In this document: positions 21,665 to 34,916 of the stretch, in pieces | How positions within the stretch are numbered: the stretch's first letter is position 1 | How the letters are laid out: each line of letters opens with the position of its first letter | From: Coptis chinensis | Taxonomy: Eukaryota; Streptophyta; Magnoliopsida; Ranunculales; Ranunculaceae | Reading direction: 5' to 3' | Assembly: GCA_015680905.1 (NCBI GenBank) | Contig: CM027381.1 | Coordinates: 19,197,501-19,261,500, forward strand | Length of the DNA stretch: 64,000 bases | The notes under the pieces: model-generated | What the model was told of the DNA's origin: nothing | Databases searched by the model: none | What the model saw: the letters and a program-made list of their open reading frames with translations, nothing else | Program-made: the position numbers and the translations under genes

Positions 21665-22189
21665 GAGCATCTTTATGAGTGATATCAACCTAGCATCAAA
21701 TACCAAATTTTCAACAATTTGGTGTTTTTTCAATTTCAGGAGAGTCACATGTTGATGAAAACACCAAACCAAACACCAAATCGGCTAATATTTGGTTCCA
21801 GGTTTGGTGCTGTATCAAATCACTCACGGAATTTTGCCGACACCGGGCTTGTAATTGGGCTTATATGGCGCGGTTTTGTGAAAACCGCACCAGAGATTGG
21901 AAAAGAAAAAAAAGAAAAAAGTTTATGTGCGATACATGGCGTTTTCTCAAAACTGCGTAGGCTTGGGCCTGTCAGTTAGGCTTTAGTGGCGCGATTTTGG
22001 AAAAGCGGCATGAGCTATATAACGCGATTTATCCAAAACCGCGTAGTTTGATGTCGAAAATTTAATATTGCTCATAAAATTGCTTGTCGAAAATTTAATA
22101 TTGCTCATAAAATTGCTTAGTGTTTTTTTGGTCGGGTGTTTTTGGTTCAAAATTTTGGTGTTTTTTTGGTAACTCTCCTAAAGATGCTC
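21665..22189. mobile_element. Tourist-like (PIF/Harbinger) MITE with TAA duplication
   Basis: Inverted termini GAGCATCTTTATGAG (left) and the reverse of GAGCATCTTTAGGAG (right), flanked by TAA at 21662-21664 and 22190-22192, as in Tourist-type MITEs. The 525-bp interior repeats GGCGCGGTTTTG/CAAAACCGCG-type words. It contains a 33-bp perfect tandem duplication at 22053-22085 and 22086-22118. It is non-coding; the 86-residue frame at 21719-21979 runs through the repeats. Confidence 0.85.
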
Positions 22190-22192
22190 TAA

Positions 22193-22540
22193 AGCCCGTC
22201 TGTATATGAAACTACCTGCGAGTTGTCTATGAAGACATGACCATGAAGCAGGGTGCTCTCAAATCTCAATCCTAGGGCGGATGTACACCTTTGTATGATA
22301 ATATATTGAGAAAACAAAAATGAAAAACCAATGTGTGCGTGAGAAAACAAAATGAAAAACCAATGTGTGCGTGTGAGAGAGAGAGAGTATTCACTCGAAT
22401 CTATCACTACTTGGAATGAGCATTATGGAGAGTATCGTCACCAATGTTTATGTAAACTACTAGTCTGGACTTACGAATGTACAAAGTTACAGACACCAAG
22501 TATCATATCATATGTTCACTATCAAAAAAAAAAAAAGTAT
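22193..22540. other. GC6 downstream region
   Basis: It holds the 3' flank of the minus-strand GC6 gene. A duplicated ACCAATGTGTGCGTG segment lies at about 22327-22375 with a short GA run after it, and an A-run at 22523-22536 lies just past the stop codon. No separate gene is seen. Confidence 0.5.
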
Positions 22541-22542
22541 CA

Positions 22543-25500
22543 TTATCTGTCTTCCTCATCTTCACTATCTTCTGGCAGTCCAACGTCATCTCCAATCCCT
22601 TCAAGAAGAGAATCCACATCTTCCCCCAACTCCACCAACCTTGTGCTTAGTCTCTCCACCTTGCTCTGCTCTTGGCCTAGGCATACTAGCAGATCATTCA
22701 GTTCCGCCTCACTCTCTTTCTGAACTTCTTCCCTTCCCTCTGCCTTTATAGCCTCAAGGTCCAGACCAGGTTCACTTCTTCCTTCCCTCAAGGCCTTCAC
22801 ATCTGATTCCAGCCGGAAATTAACCTGTTCAAGACTATTGTATGCATCTGATAAACTCTTCAAATCAGATTCCATCTTGCCAGCTAAGTTGCGGTAAATG
22901 GATGCCTCGGCTTCAATTTTGGTTTTCTCTGACTTGAGCACCTCTACACGTTGCTTTGCTTCTTGAAGATCTCTGCGAAGGGTCTCAGCCTGGACTCTCT
23001 CCTTGCCCCCATTTGCTTGATCAGACCCAGAAACACCGGCTCCACCGGTCTTTGCCACGTCCTCGGCCAGAGTTGCATTCCGACCGAGAAGGTCCTTGAA
23101 AATCAAGTTTTTCAGTGGTTAAGATATTGTATATTAAAGACAGAAAATAACATGTACATAATGATACAAGTATACCTGAAGCTCCTTGCACTGTTTCTCA
23201 ACAAAAGACTTCAGCCGTTTAATATAGTCTTCATTGCTCTCCCCATCCTTTTGCTCCATTTCAGCCGGAACCACTGCCACCTTGCTCTTTGGATGACTAA
23301 AAACCTCAACAATGCTTTGTCTAATATCAGTCTCCAATCTTTTAATAATACTGACAAATGGACCATCAAAAATAGACATGAGAACAGGATCTTCATCATG
23401 TTTTGGGTCAATCGCAGTGCTCTCTTCAACATTTTCAACTTCTGACATACTAGCAGCACTAGATCTTGCCAGCGGTTTACGGTGTTGGGATGCTTTTGCT
23501 GATAAAAAGGGAAAGCTCTTCTGCATCTCATCAAACTTTAGAAAATATGACGCAAGTCCAATCTTCTGGCTAATGGCATCTACCACCTCAAAAGCATCCA
23601 TCCCGTTATCATCAGATTTGTTGTAGAGAACACACTCACCCAAAATAACAGCTGACAATCCCCTTATGAACACAGTTTCTGACAAGCTTGACACCAGCTC
23701 AAGCAAATACGTGAGGTGATCCTGTGAACCTAGGAAAGAGTGAACAGCATTTGGGCAATCTGCAAGCCAAGTAACTAGCAGTCGCAAAATAATAGGTTGT
23801 GTGTACAAGCAGCTGGATGAAGTTGAGGTTTTGCAATCGCCATTGTTACGACTCATAGAAGCACCAACAGCCAAGTACTTCACTATCCGGTGCATTAGCA
23901 GTTCTGGGGTACCAAAAGACGTCATTGGTGCCTCAAGTTTTACTTGTAAGACCTGCATGGATTTAGAACATACTGAGAAGGGATAGATGAAAAGCTATGC
24001 TTCTGACTCGAAACACTCCACACAACCATAGCACATAACAGTCCCCATCAAACAATTTTAGAGGTGCACTTTTTTGTTATTTAAATGCAGGAAACAAGTA
24101 TGTTTTGCATGACGTTGGAAATTATCAATATTCTATGTAGTGATGATTCTAGGAATCCTGCATTCTACATAATACATTTTAAAAAATAAAGGGACAGAAG
24201 AAAACATATTTAAGTTTTCATACCCGTTCCTTTGACTGAATATTTCCCTTCAGTATATGAGACAGAACACTAGCAGCTCTCCAACAAGTCTGCATAAAAA
24301 AAATGTAAATCCTTATTAAGGCATTATATTGTTACAAAAGCTTGACAACTGCGCTGTCAGTAATGCTTCTCACGGGCATTCGAAAGATGTGTAAACTGAT
24401 GAAAGGTCCTCTTTAGTCTTTATCATTACACTCCAGCACTTTATAAATGGATACTAGTTTATTAGTTCTTTTTCTAAAGCATGAGTTGGTTGGAGTCATA
24501 AAATCATTCAGTGTCATCAACCAAATGCCAATAGTTTACTAGACCAAGTCAGCATTCCCAAAAATAATCGCCTCAGGACTCAGGTCTCTAAACAAATATG
24601 TTCTCAATGTCTTATATATGTTAAGAGTAAACTTCTCAGAGCTTTCAAGTTTACCTCAAGATCTTCATCGTTCTCATTCACAGTAAGACCACGTAACAGC
24701 ATGCTGGCAGATATTCAAAAGGGCAAGATGGTTATTCATCAAAATAGTTGCCATTCTAAACAAAAACTGATGGCGACACAACTGCTTGACTGGACACAAA
24801 TTAATATTGGAATTATGAGCGGAAAAAAAACGAAATTGTAACTTCTTAGAAATGATGCTGAAGGCATGTTTTATATTAGATAATTTCCTCTAATAAACTC
24901 TGTTAGGAGGTTCTGCCTGGACCCCAGCTTGCATACCCAAAAAAAATAAGCAATTATGCTATTGAAAAAATAAAAACACAAACAAGATTACATAATCATA
25001 TCCAATCGACTATGATAACTGTGCTGCAACGAACCTTCCAAATGGCATTTTTATGTCCTCGTCCAAGGGATCACGAATTCCAGAATGTGGTTGAGGAATT
25101 ATTGTGGATGCTAACATTGCTTGACCGTTGGTATTTTTCTGATTAAGAAAAAAGTGAAACATTAACATATAAATCACGACCAGAATGAGTATCAGAGTGA
25201 ATTATCCAATAGGGTAACTGTTAATTATGCATAACAAAACTTCATCCTGTGCATGAGATACATAAGCAACATTATTCCAATATCACATAACACCATCTTA
25301 GGTCATAGTTTTTTACTAGTTATACCATATACAGTTTAGAGAGTAAAAAGGTGGAAGTGGTTGGAAACTGAGAAAACCTATTGTCATCTAGGAAGAATGA
25401 ACCGTGGAATAGGTTGGGAATTTACGTAAATCTACTGTATGGATCCTAGCTAGCAGTTACAGGGTTCAAGTTTTTCAATCAGAGACCAACCTCACAAAAA

Positions 25501-28500
25501 CACTTGAAAACATAATCAGCTGCTATGAATTCTTGTAGACTAGAAGTCCGCAAAATTATTCTGAATATTGAATTCAGCGCTGGTTCAAAATGTGGTTCCT
25601 CTCCAAGCACTTTATTTGCAAGAGCATCCAGATTTAGAGGATGATTGGAAATTAAAACACCAATGCATCGGAGTGCCTGAAAAAACAAATTATAGAGATT
25701 TAATGCATTCTTGAAACCTCTGGACGGCTTTAAGAATGGAACAGAGGAAAAAGGTTAAAAATGTAAATAACCAGCCAATGGGAGTACACAATAAAACAAT
25801 AAATTATCCAAGGCAAGTTCCTACAAAAGTTTTTTTCTAAAAATGTTTTCCACTGAAAATTGCTAAAAGTTCTTGTTATAGAATTACTATTAGAAGGATG
25901 AGCCAATTAAATCCTCCATCAGATGCGAATCTTACCGCACAACGCACAGAAACTGCAGCCCATGGACTCTCAACTCCCAACAGCAGAAGATGATCCAAAA
26001 CATTTCTCTGCATTCGGTCCAAAACGTCAAGAAACATTTAGGTTTAAAATATGAAATATGGCCTAAAGTAGATGACAAACCTGAGCAAACGCTGTTTGGT
26101 TAGACTGTCTGTTGAAATCTTTTCCAGGTTCAGCATCCAGACCTCCCATCAACAGCAACTCAATGCTTTCTAACGCTCCAAGCAGATTTACTGTCTACTG
26201 GCACAATGTTAGTTTTTAAACATGACAGATTTTGCTTGTATTGCCTCATGCAACAGCATACTTTTAGGGTGCCATTAGGGATATAAACCATCAGTGCTGT
26301 TAAATCGGATGGAGAAATAAATTTCCAACCCTTTCCGTATAGATCGTACCTTTTGTTGTGTGAAATTGTAAGCACTACCCCGGAGCTTCAAAATTGACAC
26401 TAACTGCTCAAAACCTATGGTTTCCCTCAGTAATATCTGAATAAAAGAAGAAGGCTGGTTAGTGGTTACCCTCACCACAGATAATAAAAATGATTTCTCA
26501 CAGTAACAAAAACCAGACCTGATTGGATGCACCTCTTCGAAGAAGATTGTTCAGCAATTCAAGACAATCCTGCACAGTAGCACAAACATCAGATTCATTG
26601 CTGTATTGGATTATAAATTTTATGCTTTCATGCATCACTATTTTAGCCTTCTGTAACTCCAAAATTTCAGTCTCTTTCTTTCCTTCCAAGTTTTTATATG
26701 CTATCCTTTTTACTTTAATCCTCTGTTTCTCAACTCTTGGGCCCTATTGTGCCTTCTATATTGGAATGGAGCTTGAGCTCTAAACATCTGAGAGATAAAA
26801 CTGAGAATATTTGAATTATGGACATACAGATGTGGTTCATTTTGAACTTGATGATCCGAGACTTACATAATAAAGCATTTACTAATGATTCATTGAGTAG
26901 GATGGCGGAACGAGCCAAGAACCAATTCATTACCATAAAAAATATATATATATAAAAAAAGCATTTATTACCTCACATTTCAAAATAAGAGAAGAATGGA
27001 AAGAAAGAGCATGTGAAGTAATGTAGAGGTATTGCAGCAAATGAAAGCCATAAAGAGAAAAAAGACACCACATTTTATTTTATTTTTGGTTGGGGCTGTT
27101 TATCAAATGCAGCTGGTTTGGTTTTAGTTAAAGCAGGAATATGGGGTTTTGAGCAGTTTCATTTCTCTTTGCTTCCATTACTTACAAGTTCTTTGTAAGC
27201 CAGGTAAGTGGTTTATGACATTGGAGGGCATTTAATCCAGGTTTGTGGTAACAAATCCCACAAACTTTAGCAATTAAGCTATCTGGGACTAATTTTTTTT
27301 CTTGGCAAATATTTCATTGGCTTCCCTCTTCTGACCTTCACTGTTATAAAAACTGTATACTTAGGCCTTACACCTCAGATGCAGATTATTTCACTAATTT
27401 CTTTCTTTTTTCTCCACAATATACCCGTGACTTGTTCATATTTGATATTTTTTTCCCTTCACCTTTTTTTTTATAATGACTTCGAAGCCAATATCTAATC
27501 TTCTTCAGGCGAAGCACCGCAACACCTTACTATTAATTCATAGATGAAAACTTCTCCCCAAACTTGTATTTTCTCTCTCGTTTTGTTACAAGAAAATCAT
27601 TGTATCTACTAGACTTCTACACAGAATGTGCTAGGGATGTCTAATTTCCTAAGAGAGTGACTCAAAGGAATGCCAGTTAAACCTTGGTCGATAATGCAAT
27701 GTCAATTTCAAACATGAACTGTCATCATAGTAGTAAAACAAATGACATAACACATTTACACCAGAGAAGTTTACACAACCATCTTATTACACATGAAATA
27801 TTAATCAAAAGAGAAAGAAACACATGGTATCATTACGAACAAACAAAATTTCTACTTTGTGCTGGAAATACCAAATGACAAAAAACTTCATCAAACTCTA
27901 GTTCGAGCCAAGTATGAAATCCTCAAAATTAGAAATTGCATCGCCGCAGCATTATTTTGACTACCCAAAGTTGATTTATTTTCATTTTTCTTTTCAAAGT
28001 ACATTTTTGTGAAGATGAAAAATATTATTTGTGTGGTCCACATAGGGCAGAGTTCCAGATCATTCACCTCTTATTCCTAATTTGAATGCAAACAATTTCA
28101 ATTAGCTCAGTCATACTCCTATAACTCTGCCTTGGACAATCGATAAGGCTATTGCTATTCAAAATCCATAACTTTAACAGCAATTGTAATCATTGAATAA
28201 CCTAATATCGTTGCAAAACTAGCACTATTCCTAGGTTCTAACTTAAAAGAGGCTTATCTAAAAACAGATACAAGACAAACAGACCTCCAACAGGAAGGCA
28301 GATAAAGGTTTTATATAGCTCAATTGCAAACAACCTTGAGATGAAATGGCCAAAGTATAAGACTGTATTTTTTGGAATTACCTGTACAACAACACCACCT
28401 TCAGACCCTCCTTCCTCTTTGATAATGCTAAATATTTTCTCAAATGCACCCTCAAATACCACAATCTTTTGAATCTCCTGAATTGACCATGACCACTTTT

Positions 28501-29321
28501 TTATTAGGAAAACTAACATTTGGAGACAGTAAGTACGCTATTGAATTGACAAGAAGGTAATCACCTCAGCTTCACGAGTCAAATACGTAAGAAGTAACAA
28601 TGCCTCATTTCTAATAACCTGCAAGCAGAGAACACAATCAATTTCAAGAGGGTTCAGCAACAAGAAGTCCAGCCAACAATTTTTTCTCTGATATAGAAAA
28701 TTGGTGTAACACTGTATCTTATATTATTTGCTACATAAGTTGGGACCAAAGGCAGGGACCTAGGGTCAAACCCAAATATCTCGTTTACCATACAAGGACA
28801 CTCTCAACACGTCTAAAGAGAAAACTTGACCCTATATTGTATGATTTCAGCAAAAGTGACTTAAGAGGATTTGTGCAGTACATCCTCAATAAAGTAGTAT
28901 CCAAACTTTGAAACACAAGCTTGGTGGTTAACTATAAATCTGATTTTACCAATACGGTGTTTAGAGATGCCCACTCCACTGCAATATATCATTTTACATA
29001 AATAACTGCTTAAGGTAACAATAGAAATCGACATAACAAGTTAGCGTTGTTTTGGAGATTAAGCGTAAAACTTAAAGTAGGTGAGATTGTATTATAGATT
29101 ACACAATAACATGGAATAGGATCTTCTCAAATAAAGTATGACAATGGATTTTGAGATTATGATCAACAAAAAGTATGACAATAACAAAGCAAAAAAGAAT
29201 ATGAAACAATATGCATGCATGGGTGAAGGAGACATGCATGTGGAAGAGAGAAAAGAATGCAGAGAATACAGATCTCCCAATACTTTTGATCTTAAATCAA
29301 ATTTATTTTCAAGGAAACCTA

Positions 29322-29361
<40 letters not shown>

Positions 29362-31035
29362 ATACACCACAGTCTATTATATACCTCACGCTCCATAAGC
29401 ATATCCATGAGCCTAGTTATTCCACGAGGAGTGGTGAGAATTGCTTCTTGTAATCTGAAATAGGATAAGGCTGCTTTACTTCAAACTGATTGAGTTTTTG
29501 AGGCAAAAGCAATATGAAAAGACACCAAATAGAACAGAACAGAAAAGAAAAAGGAGCACATCCATATTGTTACGAATAAATTACCTATTTGGAGAATGTG
29601 TAAGAAGAGCAGTCAAAAGTTGAAGTGTGTAGTAACGAACATAGAAGTCCACCTCCTCCTGTCCCAAAAATAAAGGAACTATATATAACACCAGATGCAC
29701 ATACCTATAACTGTTATTTAAATCTGAAAAACAAACAAGAAAGAAAGAACCTCACCAACAAACTTAAAAGAAGAGGAATGCTGTCTGCTTCTCTAGAAAG
29801 TAAGTCAGAGTTCATTAAAGTTGGTTGAACCTCATTCTTTTTTCCTCCTGCAGCATCAGTTGGTGTCAAGGCACTCACAAGAGTTTCCAAGGCACCACGA
29901 ACCTGCGTGCCTCAAGTGAAAAAATAAATTATAATTATATAACTGTAAATTCTGATAGAAAGGTAAGAATGAAGTATAACACAAGATAAATCCACGAATA
30001 AATAAAATTAGTAAATCACAAAACACAAAAAAACACTGACATGTGTTTAAGAGTTGTTTCATTTTTTTTTTTCTCTTTATCTGCCAATTCCCATACATAG
30101 TTGTCTCAATTGTTCAGAGTACAGAATAAATGCAACCAGATTTGTCTTTTCATGTTTACTTAGACTGTAGTATGGAGCCAACAACACTCAAAACTCAGGG
30201 AGTAGTATCAGCAAGTATAGTACTCAACTTTGGCTTTTGTCGACTAGAGGAGATGGAACAAAATTAGGAATCTGGACTACTTCAAGCACTTCATGGTTAA
30301 AACTGACATGTGGAGTGACTTTCGACACCTAACATGAGGGTTTCTTGAGAGTTGTGAATTGGGCATCTGCTTTGTCATTTAAGAGCTTGAGCTGAGTAAA
30401 TGAAGCTCGTCTCCATTTACCCATTGTTAATTTCAGGTGAATAGGAAGATCCCCATTTTAAATCCAACAAACATGAAAGCATTTGAGTTAGATTCCACAC
30501 CAAAGCAACAACTCATTACAATTGATCTTGAAACACATAACAGGCATGGTTTATAAACTAAAAGTTGTTTATATCTTAGAAGAGAAAAGGTACAAACCAT
30601 TTCTATGTCATCACGCTCTTCCTTTAAGACAGCCGTAAGAACAGGAAAGCCTGTGAACAGAAGTAAAAAAGCAAGCATTACATACATTGAACAGTCATAA
30701 ACAAGATATTAATAGACTGTAGTTTACCCATTGCCCCAAATGCGAGCTGAGCAGCGCGACTTTCAGCTACTATAGACTGAAGTTGAGACATAGCAGAACG
30801 TCTATCATCTGCTAACACACCATTGCTTATACGATCAAGTAAACGTTCAACATAACTGTCTTCACTTGAAGCAGAAGTGTCATTACCAAAAACAAGCCCT
30901 CCAACACCCTGTGACACAACAATAAATTTATAAAAGTTTCCACAACATACAAGCATAGACAAATTAAATAAATAAAAAAAATAGACTTACCTGAGCAACA
31001 GCGTTGAGATTGATTCGACCCAGCTTGAAATCCAT
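22543..31035 (-). CDS. GC6: Golgin candidate 6 / p115 vesicle-tethering factor (18 exons)
   Basis: This is the plant relative of p115/Uso1 (Arabidopsis GC6, also MAG4), a Golgi-associated tether that captures COPII vesicles during ER-to-Golgi transport. The coding exons are 31035-30991, 30908-30728, 30650-30598, 29902-29756, 29658-29585, 29454-29385, 28618-28565, 28477-28382, 26569-26519, 26436-26350, 26194-26081, 26007-25936, 25676-25491, 25138-25035, 24703-24655, 24289-24224, 23952-23176 and 23094-22543. All have GT/AG borders and compatible phases, giving 2778 bp or 925 residues, near the usual plant length of about 914. It begins MDFKLGRINLNAVAQGVGGL, then an armadillo-like head (to about residue 700), a coiled coil (about 745-900) and an acidic tail LPEDSEDEEDR. 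No stop or frameshift was seen. Intron 8 (26570-28381) is the longest. A second MULE begins 270 bp upstream of the ATG. Confidence 0.93.
29325..29359. repeat. (GA)n microsatellite in GC6 intron 6
   Basis: An uninterrupted GA run of about 34 bases lies 26 bases from the donor of the upstream exon. It is intronic, and the short frames across it are artefacts of the repeat. Confidence 0.9.
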
Positions 31036-31305
31036 TGAATTCAATTCGTATTTGACCTAATTAATTAAGCGTTAAGTGGATCGAGGGGTGGGATGAGTGA
31101 ATTGAAGAAACGTGTTGAATGAATTGTGACAGCTACAAATTTGACAACGATCTTTCGTGCTGCTAAACAACGCCGCCGTTGAAAAACAATTCCGCCGAAA
31201 TATCGAGATTATGCCAATTTTTCAGCAATTTTATATGGTATCCGCTACGGGAAACTCCCATTTTGTGTGTTATACTGTTACGCGGACTCAAACAAAATAT
31301 ATATA
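31036..31305 (-). promoter_or_regulatory. GC6 5' leader and proximal promoter region, truncated by MULE-2
   Basis: Only 270 bp separate the GC6 start codon from the MULE-2 left end. The stretch holds a short GC-richer patch (AACGCCGCCGTTG) typical of a leader, and no clear TATA box. Any GC6 promoter elements further upstream would have to lie within or beyond the 3.8-kb MULE-2. That transcription starts here is inferred from position only. Confidence 0.45.
31297..31305. repeat. left 9-bp target duplication of MULE-2 (ATATATATA)
   Basis: Identical to the nine bases at 35144-35152, directly outside the right inverted repeat. Its low complexity weakens it as evidence on its own. Confidence 0.75.
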
Positions 31306-31561
31306 GGGGTGGGATAGAGGCACAGTCACTGTAGCCACATTCTAGGCACAGTGACTCCAATCCACCGATGTTTTCCAATCCTACGGATATTGGGTAGTCT
31401 CAATTAGCCAAATATAAAATACAAAATTTCGAAACAAAAAAAACGAAAAATCTCTAAAACAAAAAAAACAAAAGATTTCTCTACTTCTCTCTTAAACCTT
31501 CTTCTCCAGTTATACAGTTTCTAAGACCGCTACTAATTTCTAAGACCCTTGTGGTTCTATT

Positions 31562-31762
31562 ATATGTTTGGAGAAGAGGACTATTCCGAGGTTATCAGTA
31601 GTACGAGTTTTAATCTCAAATGCTATTGTTGTGGAAGATTACAAATTGGCTACTTTGTTACGTATTTCTGAGAAGAACTTTTTGAGGAAGTATGTCACCA
31701 AATTTGAAGGCAAAGTTCCTGAGCTTTTCAATGTGTACCAAGGGAAGACAAATGGTTTATGA
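31562..31762 (+). pseudogene. captured C-terminal fragment of an mTERF-family protein
   Basis: The frame reads LEKRTIPRLSVVRVLISNAI-like sequence, then 'LATLLRISEKNFLRKYVTKF', and ends 'VPELFNVYQGKTNGL'. Plant organellar mTERF proteins end in exactly this type of motif (…PRCSVIRVL… FLERFV… VPQLLNVYQGK). They bind organellar nucleic acid to control transcription or splicing. Only the last of many mTERF repeats is present, just inside the MULE-2 left inverted repeat. The ATG at 31568 is probably fortuitous. Confidence 0.8.
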
Positions 31763-31764
31763 CC

Positions 31765-32760
31765 TTGTTGCTGCAGCATCAGATGACCTTAGTGCGAGTT
31801 AACAAGAGTTGTCTATCCAGTTGGAACCAATTCTGAGGATTTAGGTTAACCTTAAACAGTTGAATTTAAACATTTGGGTAAAAACTGAAATTAAACTTTT
31901 TCCTTATCCTACCAACCTTTTAGAAGGACATAAATTTCAAGGAGGTAGCATTTTTTTCATGGTGAAGTGAATCTAATAATTTGCAGGTGATCCTGATTTA
32001 TTTTATACGCCAGGATGGCTACATTCAGAAGTTTGGTAGTAGAGACAGGTACTTGGAAGAGCAGTAGAACGTGCTTCATTCTTTTGTAAGAGGTGGAGAG
32101 GGAAAATGGCCAGCTGCTTTGAAAGACAAAGGAGGGGACCTTTTTGATCGGAAGTAGTAGGAGATTGTTTTTGACGAGTCACAGAGGATTGCTGCAAATG
32201 TCTAAGGGCTCGTTAGCTTATATGAAAGTAACATTGGATGAATTGGAGGAAGCATTTTATATGAAGGGCGGGGAACTCATTGAAGCTCGAAACATCATTA
32301 ATTGCCTAGTTTAGGTGTGGAACTTACTAGGAATGACATGGTCAGATTTTTTTGGCTCTTCAGTCAAGCTTTTGATTGGTGCATTATGGAGTATGGACTA
32401 ATTGTTCTGAATGTAGGTGTGGTACTCTTTTGTAAAAGTTGTGTTCAAGTTTAGGATTGTTAAGGATATGATTTATCTACCAGTCCAAAAGTTTCCACTT
32501 TTGCAGAGAACTAAGCTAAATAAAAGCTGTCAGGAGAGCTAAGATAAATAAAATTTGGCAGAGAACTAAGCTAAATAAAAACAAACATTGAGAAAGGCTC
32601 AGCATTTCTTCAATTTCCTACAATAGTTCGAACAAGTTTTGCTCCGACTTCAAAAAAATTAATAGATGGTACAGTTCAACAACTACAACTTCAAGAAACA
32701 TAAACAAATAACTCTTCATTCTAAAGAAGATTTAGTTACAAGGCATGGAAGAAAACTAAA
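31765..32760. other. MULE-2 interior, unassigned
   Basis: A plus-strand open stretch at about 32214-32315 reads MKVTLDELEEAFYMKGGEL and could be another captured piece, but the family was not recognised. The 64-residue minus frame at 32003-32197 has no recognisable features. Two near-copies of CTAAGCTAAATAAAA occur at about 32510-32580. Confidence 0.35.
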
Positions 32761-32769
32761 ACCGAACTT

Positions 32770-32982
32770 TCACTTTCCAACCAATCCTTTAAGGGAGGAT
32801 CCAACTTTGTTTCCTTGTGCCTTGTAAAATGGGAAGATCATTCCTCCACCCAATAGCAGAATATCAACTTTCTCTAACAATGATTCTATCACACCAATCT
32901 TGGATGAGACTTTTGAGCCTCCTACAATAGCAGCAAACAACCTTTTTGGATTGGACACAGCTCTAACGAGATAGTCAAGTTC
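32770..32982 (-). pseudogene. captured exon of phosphoglycerate kinase
   Basis: After a GTTTCAG acceptor at 32983-32984 the frame reads '[20 protein letters not shown]', then '[20 protein letters not shown]', then '[18 protein letters not shown]'. This is the highly conserved centre of plant (plastid-type) phosphoglycerate kinase, which transfers phosphate from 1,3-bisphosphoglycerate to ADP. It diverges after 'VGSSL' and stops at 32770. The substitutions G>R in YLVGAV and T>P in IFTFYK hit normally invariant positions. It covers about 70 of about 400 residues, so it cannot be an enzyme. Confidence 0.9.
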
Positions 32983-33694
32983 CTGAAACAGGGCAGAGGG
33001 GAAAATGTCAGAGTACATGCACAAATAAACACCAAAAATAGCATCAAAATGTCAGAGTACATGCCACATTTTTTAGAAAAAAATTCCCAGAAGTTGGCAT
33101 TTACTAACTCTCAATCCCTCTTCAAGCTTGTGAATGAACAATACGAACAGTTTTAATTTTCTTCATCTCTCTCCTTGAGGTGAAGATAAGTAGAAATGTC
33201 TTCATCTGAAGTCATCTTCTTCTCAATTTTTTTGTAACTCACAACTTCGTTAACACATCCAGCTAGCCTTGTATCATTCTCACTCACAACCTCCAATGAT
33301 GACAGAGGCAAGAGTTGAGATGTCCAACTCATGGCTCTTTAAAATTCCTAGAATCAAATCAGTCCGACAAACCACCATTGCTGGTCGTTTTTTACATCTA
33401 TCATTTGGAGGTACCTTCAACAAGATTCATCTCGCAACCTTCCAAAAGAATGAGATGCCTCACTAGGCATACTGGCCAAGCAAACACTTTGAGTGGTACA
33501 ATGCTTACTCATAAATGTCATTCCAAACACTAAGGCAACTAATATCAAGTTTTAAGCTTACAACTTGGTCTAAAATCTAAACCATCGAATCTTATATAAC
33601 GTTTTCAAAGGCAAGGGACTATGATCACACAATTCATATAGAAAACAGTTCCAGAGAAAAAAAAATAAACATAAGTAAATAAAAATATTAAATT

Positions 33695-34570
33695 CCATAC
33701 TTTGTGAACTACTTAAGTTGAAGGAAAGTGGCAGTGGTGTTGTTCCAGAGCACTCTTGCTCCTTCTCAGTAGCACAAATCATAGGATTTCCTACAATGCT
33801 AAACAACAGAGAAACAAAATGATAAATGTTCAATACATTTTGCTTAAAAAACAGAAAAATCGTTCTCAAGTGTAACTCACTTAAATATTCTGGCAGGAAA
33901 TATTGGTATAGGGCCACTTAAATTATTGTAAGAGAAGTCCCTGAAACAAAAATAAAATAACCAAATCAAACCTCACATATATTCAAATTTCTATAAGAGA
34001 AATAACAATTACAGAAAAGCAACGGTCCCGAAACCACGTGGTGGAGGTCAACTGGTCATAACACTTACAAAAAAGCAAGCTGTGACATGTTTACTAAGGA
34101 CAAAGGGACTGTCCCAGGCATACTATTATTGTTAAGCCTCTTGTTTCCAATTAAAAAAACATGAAAAATAGTACGTTAAGTAATAATCCAAACTAAAAAC
34201 CAGAACATTAAAACTTCAAATAAGATAACATTAGTTTTTCTATGCATTCATACTTACAAGTAGTGTAGATTTTTCAAGTGGCCTAGAGAACTGGGAACTT
34301 CTCCAGTTAGAACAATATTAGAGATATCAAAAGTATGCAGATTTGCAAGCCTTCCGATCTCTTTTGGAATTGGTCCTGTAATGTTATTGTTCTGTAATAA
34401 CCTGGAAAAAAATTCATCAAAACCAAGTAAGGAAATTAACCATATACTTAAAAACTCACGGTCAGCTAATTTTTAATGCTTACAAAATTTGGAGATTTGT
34501 CAAGTTGCCAATGCTGGAGAAAGAGTTCCAGAGAAGTTCTGGCTTGGAGTTGTTCTACAAAGTAGACCAT
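33695..34570 (-). pseudogene. captured LRR region of a NIK/SERK-like receptor kinase
   Basis: Several exon pieces lie in native order on the minus strand: SQNFSGTLSP (about 34550, another frame), NNNITGPIPKEIGRLANLHT and SSLGHLKNLHYL (about 34420-34258), LNNNSMPGTVPLSLVNMSQL (about 34140-34070), FSYNNLSGPIPIFPAR (about 33945-33890) and VGNPMICATEKEQECSGTTP (about 33800-33725). This is the leucine-rich-repeat ectodomain and post-LRR segment of NSP-interacting kinase (NIK) type receptors, with one LRR per exon as in that family. The membrane segment and kinase domain are absent and frames are interrupted. NIK proteins signal in antiviral immunity in plants; this fragment cannot signal. Confidence 0.8.
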
Positions 34571-34916
34571 TAAAAGCAATTTTAGTCCGAGAGTTTGAAA
34601 GAAACCATTAGAAGAATAGCTATTCTTATGCACTTCGAGCTTAAAAGTCAATTACTAGATTCTCGGTGAACAAGTAACCATAGCCCAACTACATGGATCA
34701 ACCGAAGTCTCTATCCCATTTTCCAAGAACATTTCTAGGATCTATCGAGATTCTTTTATGTTCACCAAACCTTGCACCGCAAACAATTAAAACCATATAT
34801 TAGCTAAATTGAATGCAATGTATAAAAATAACACAAACAGTGGATTCAAACTTACCTTCAAAGTTTGGAGTAAGAAGAAGAGAAGAGTGTTTCACTTTCG
34901 AAGATTGATCTAATTT

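Noticed and set aside
22352-23626. Plus-strand frames of 100-164 residues opposite GC6
   Set aside because: Antisense shadows of the last GC6 exons, which are clearly coding on the minus strand.
32770-33024. Functional phosphoglycerate kinase gene
   Set aside because: Only one exon is present, inside a Pack-MULE, with changes at normally invariant residues and no active-site remainder.
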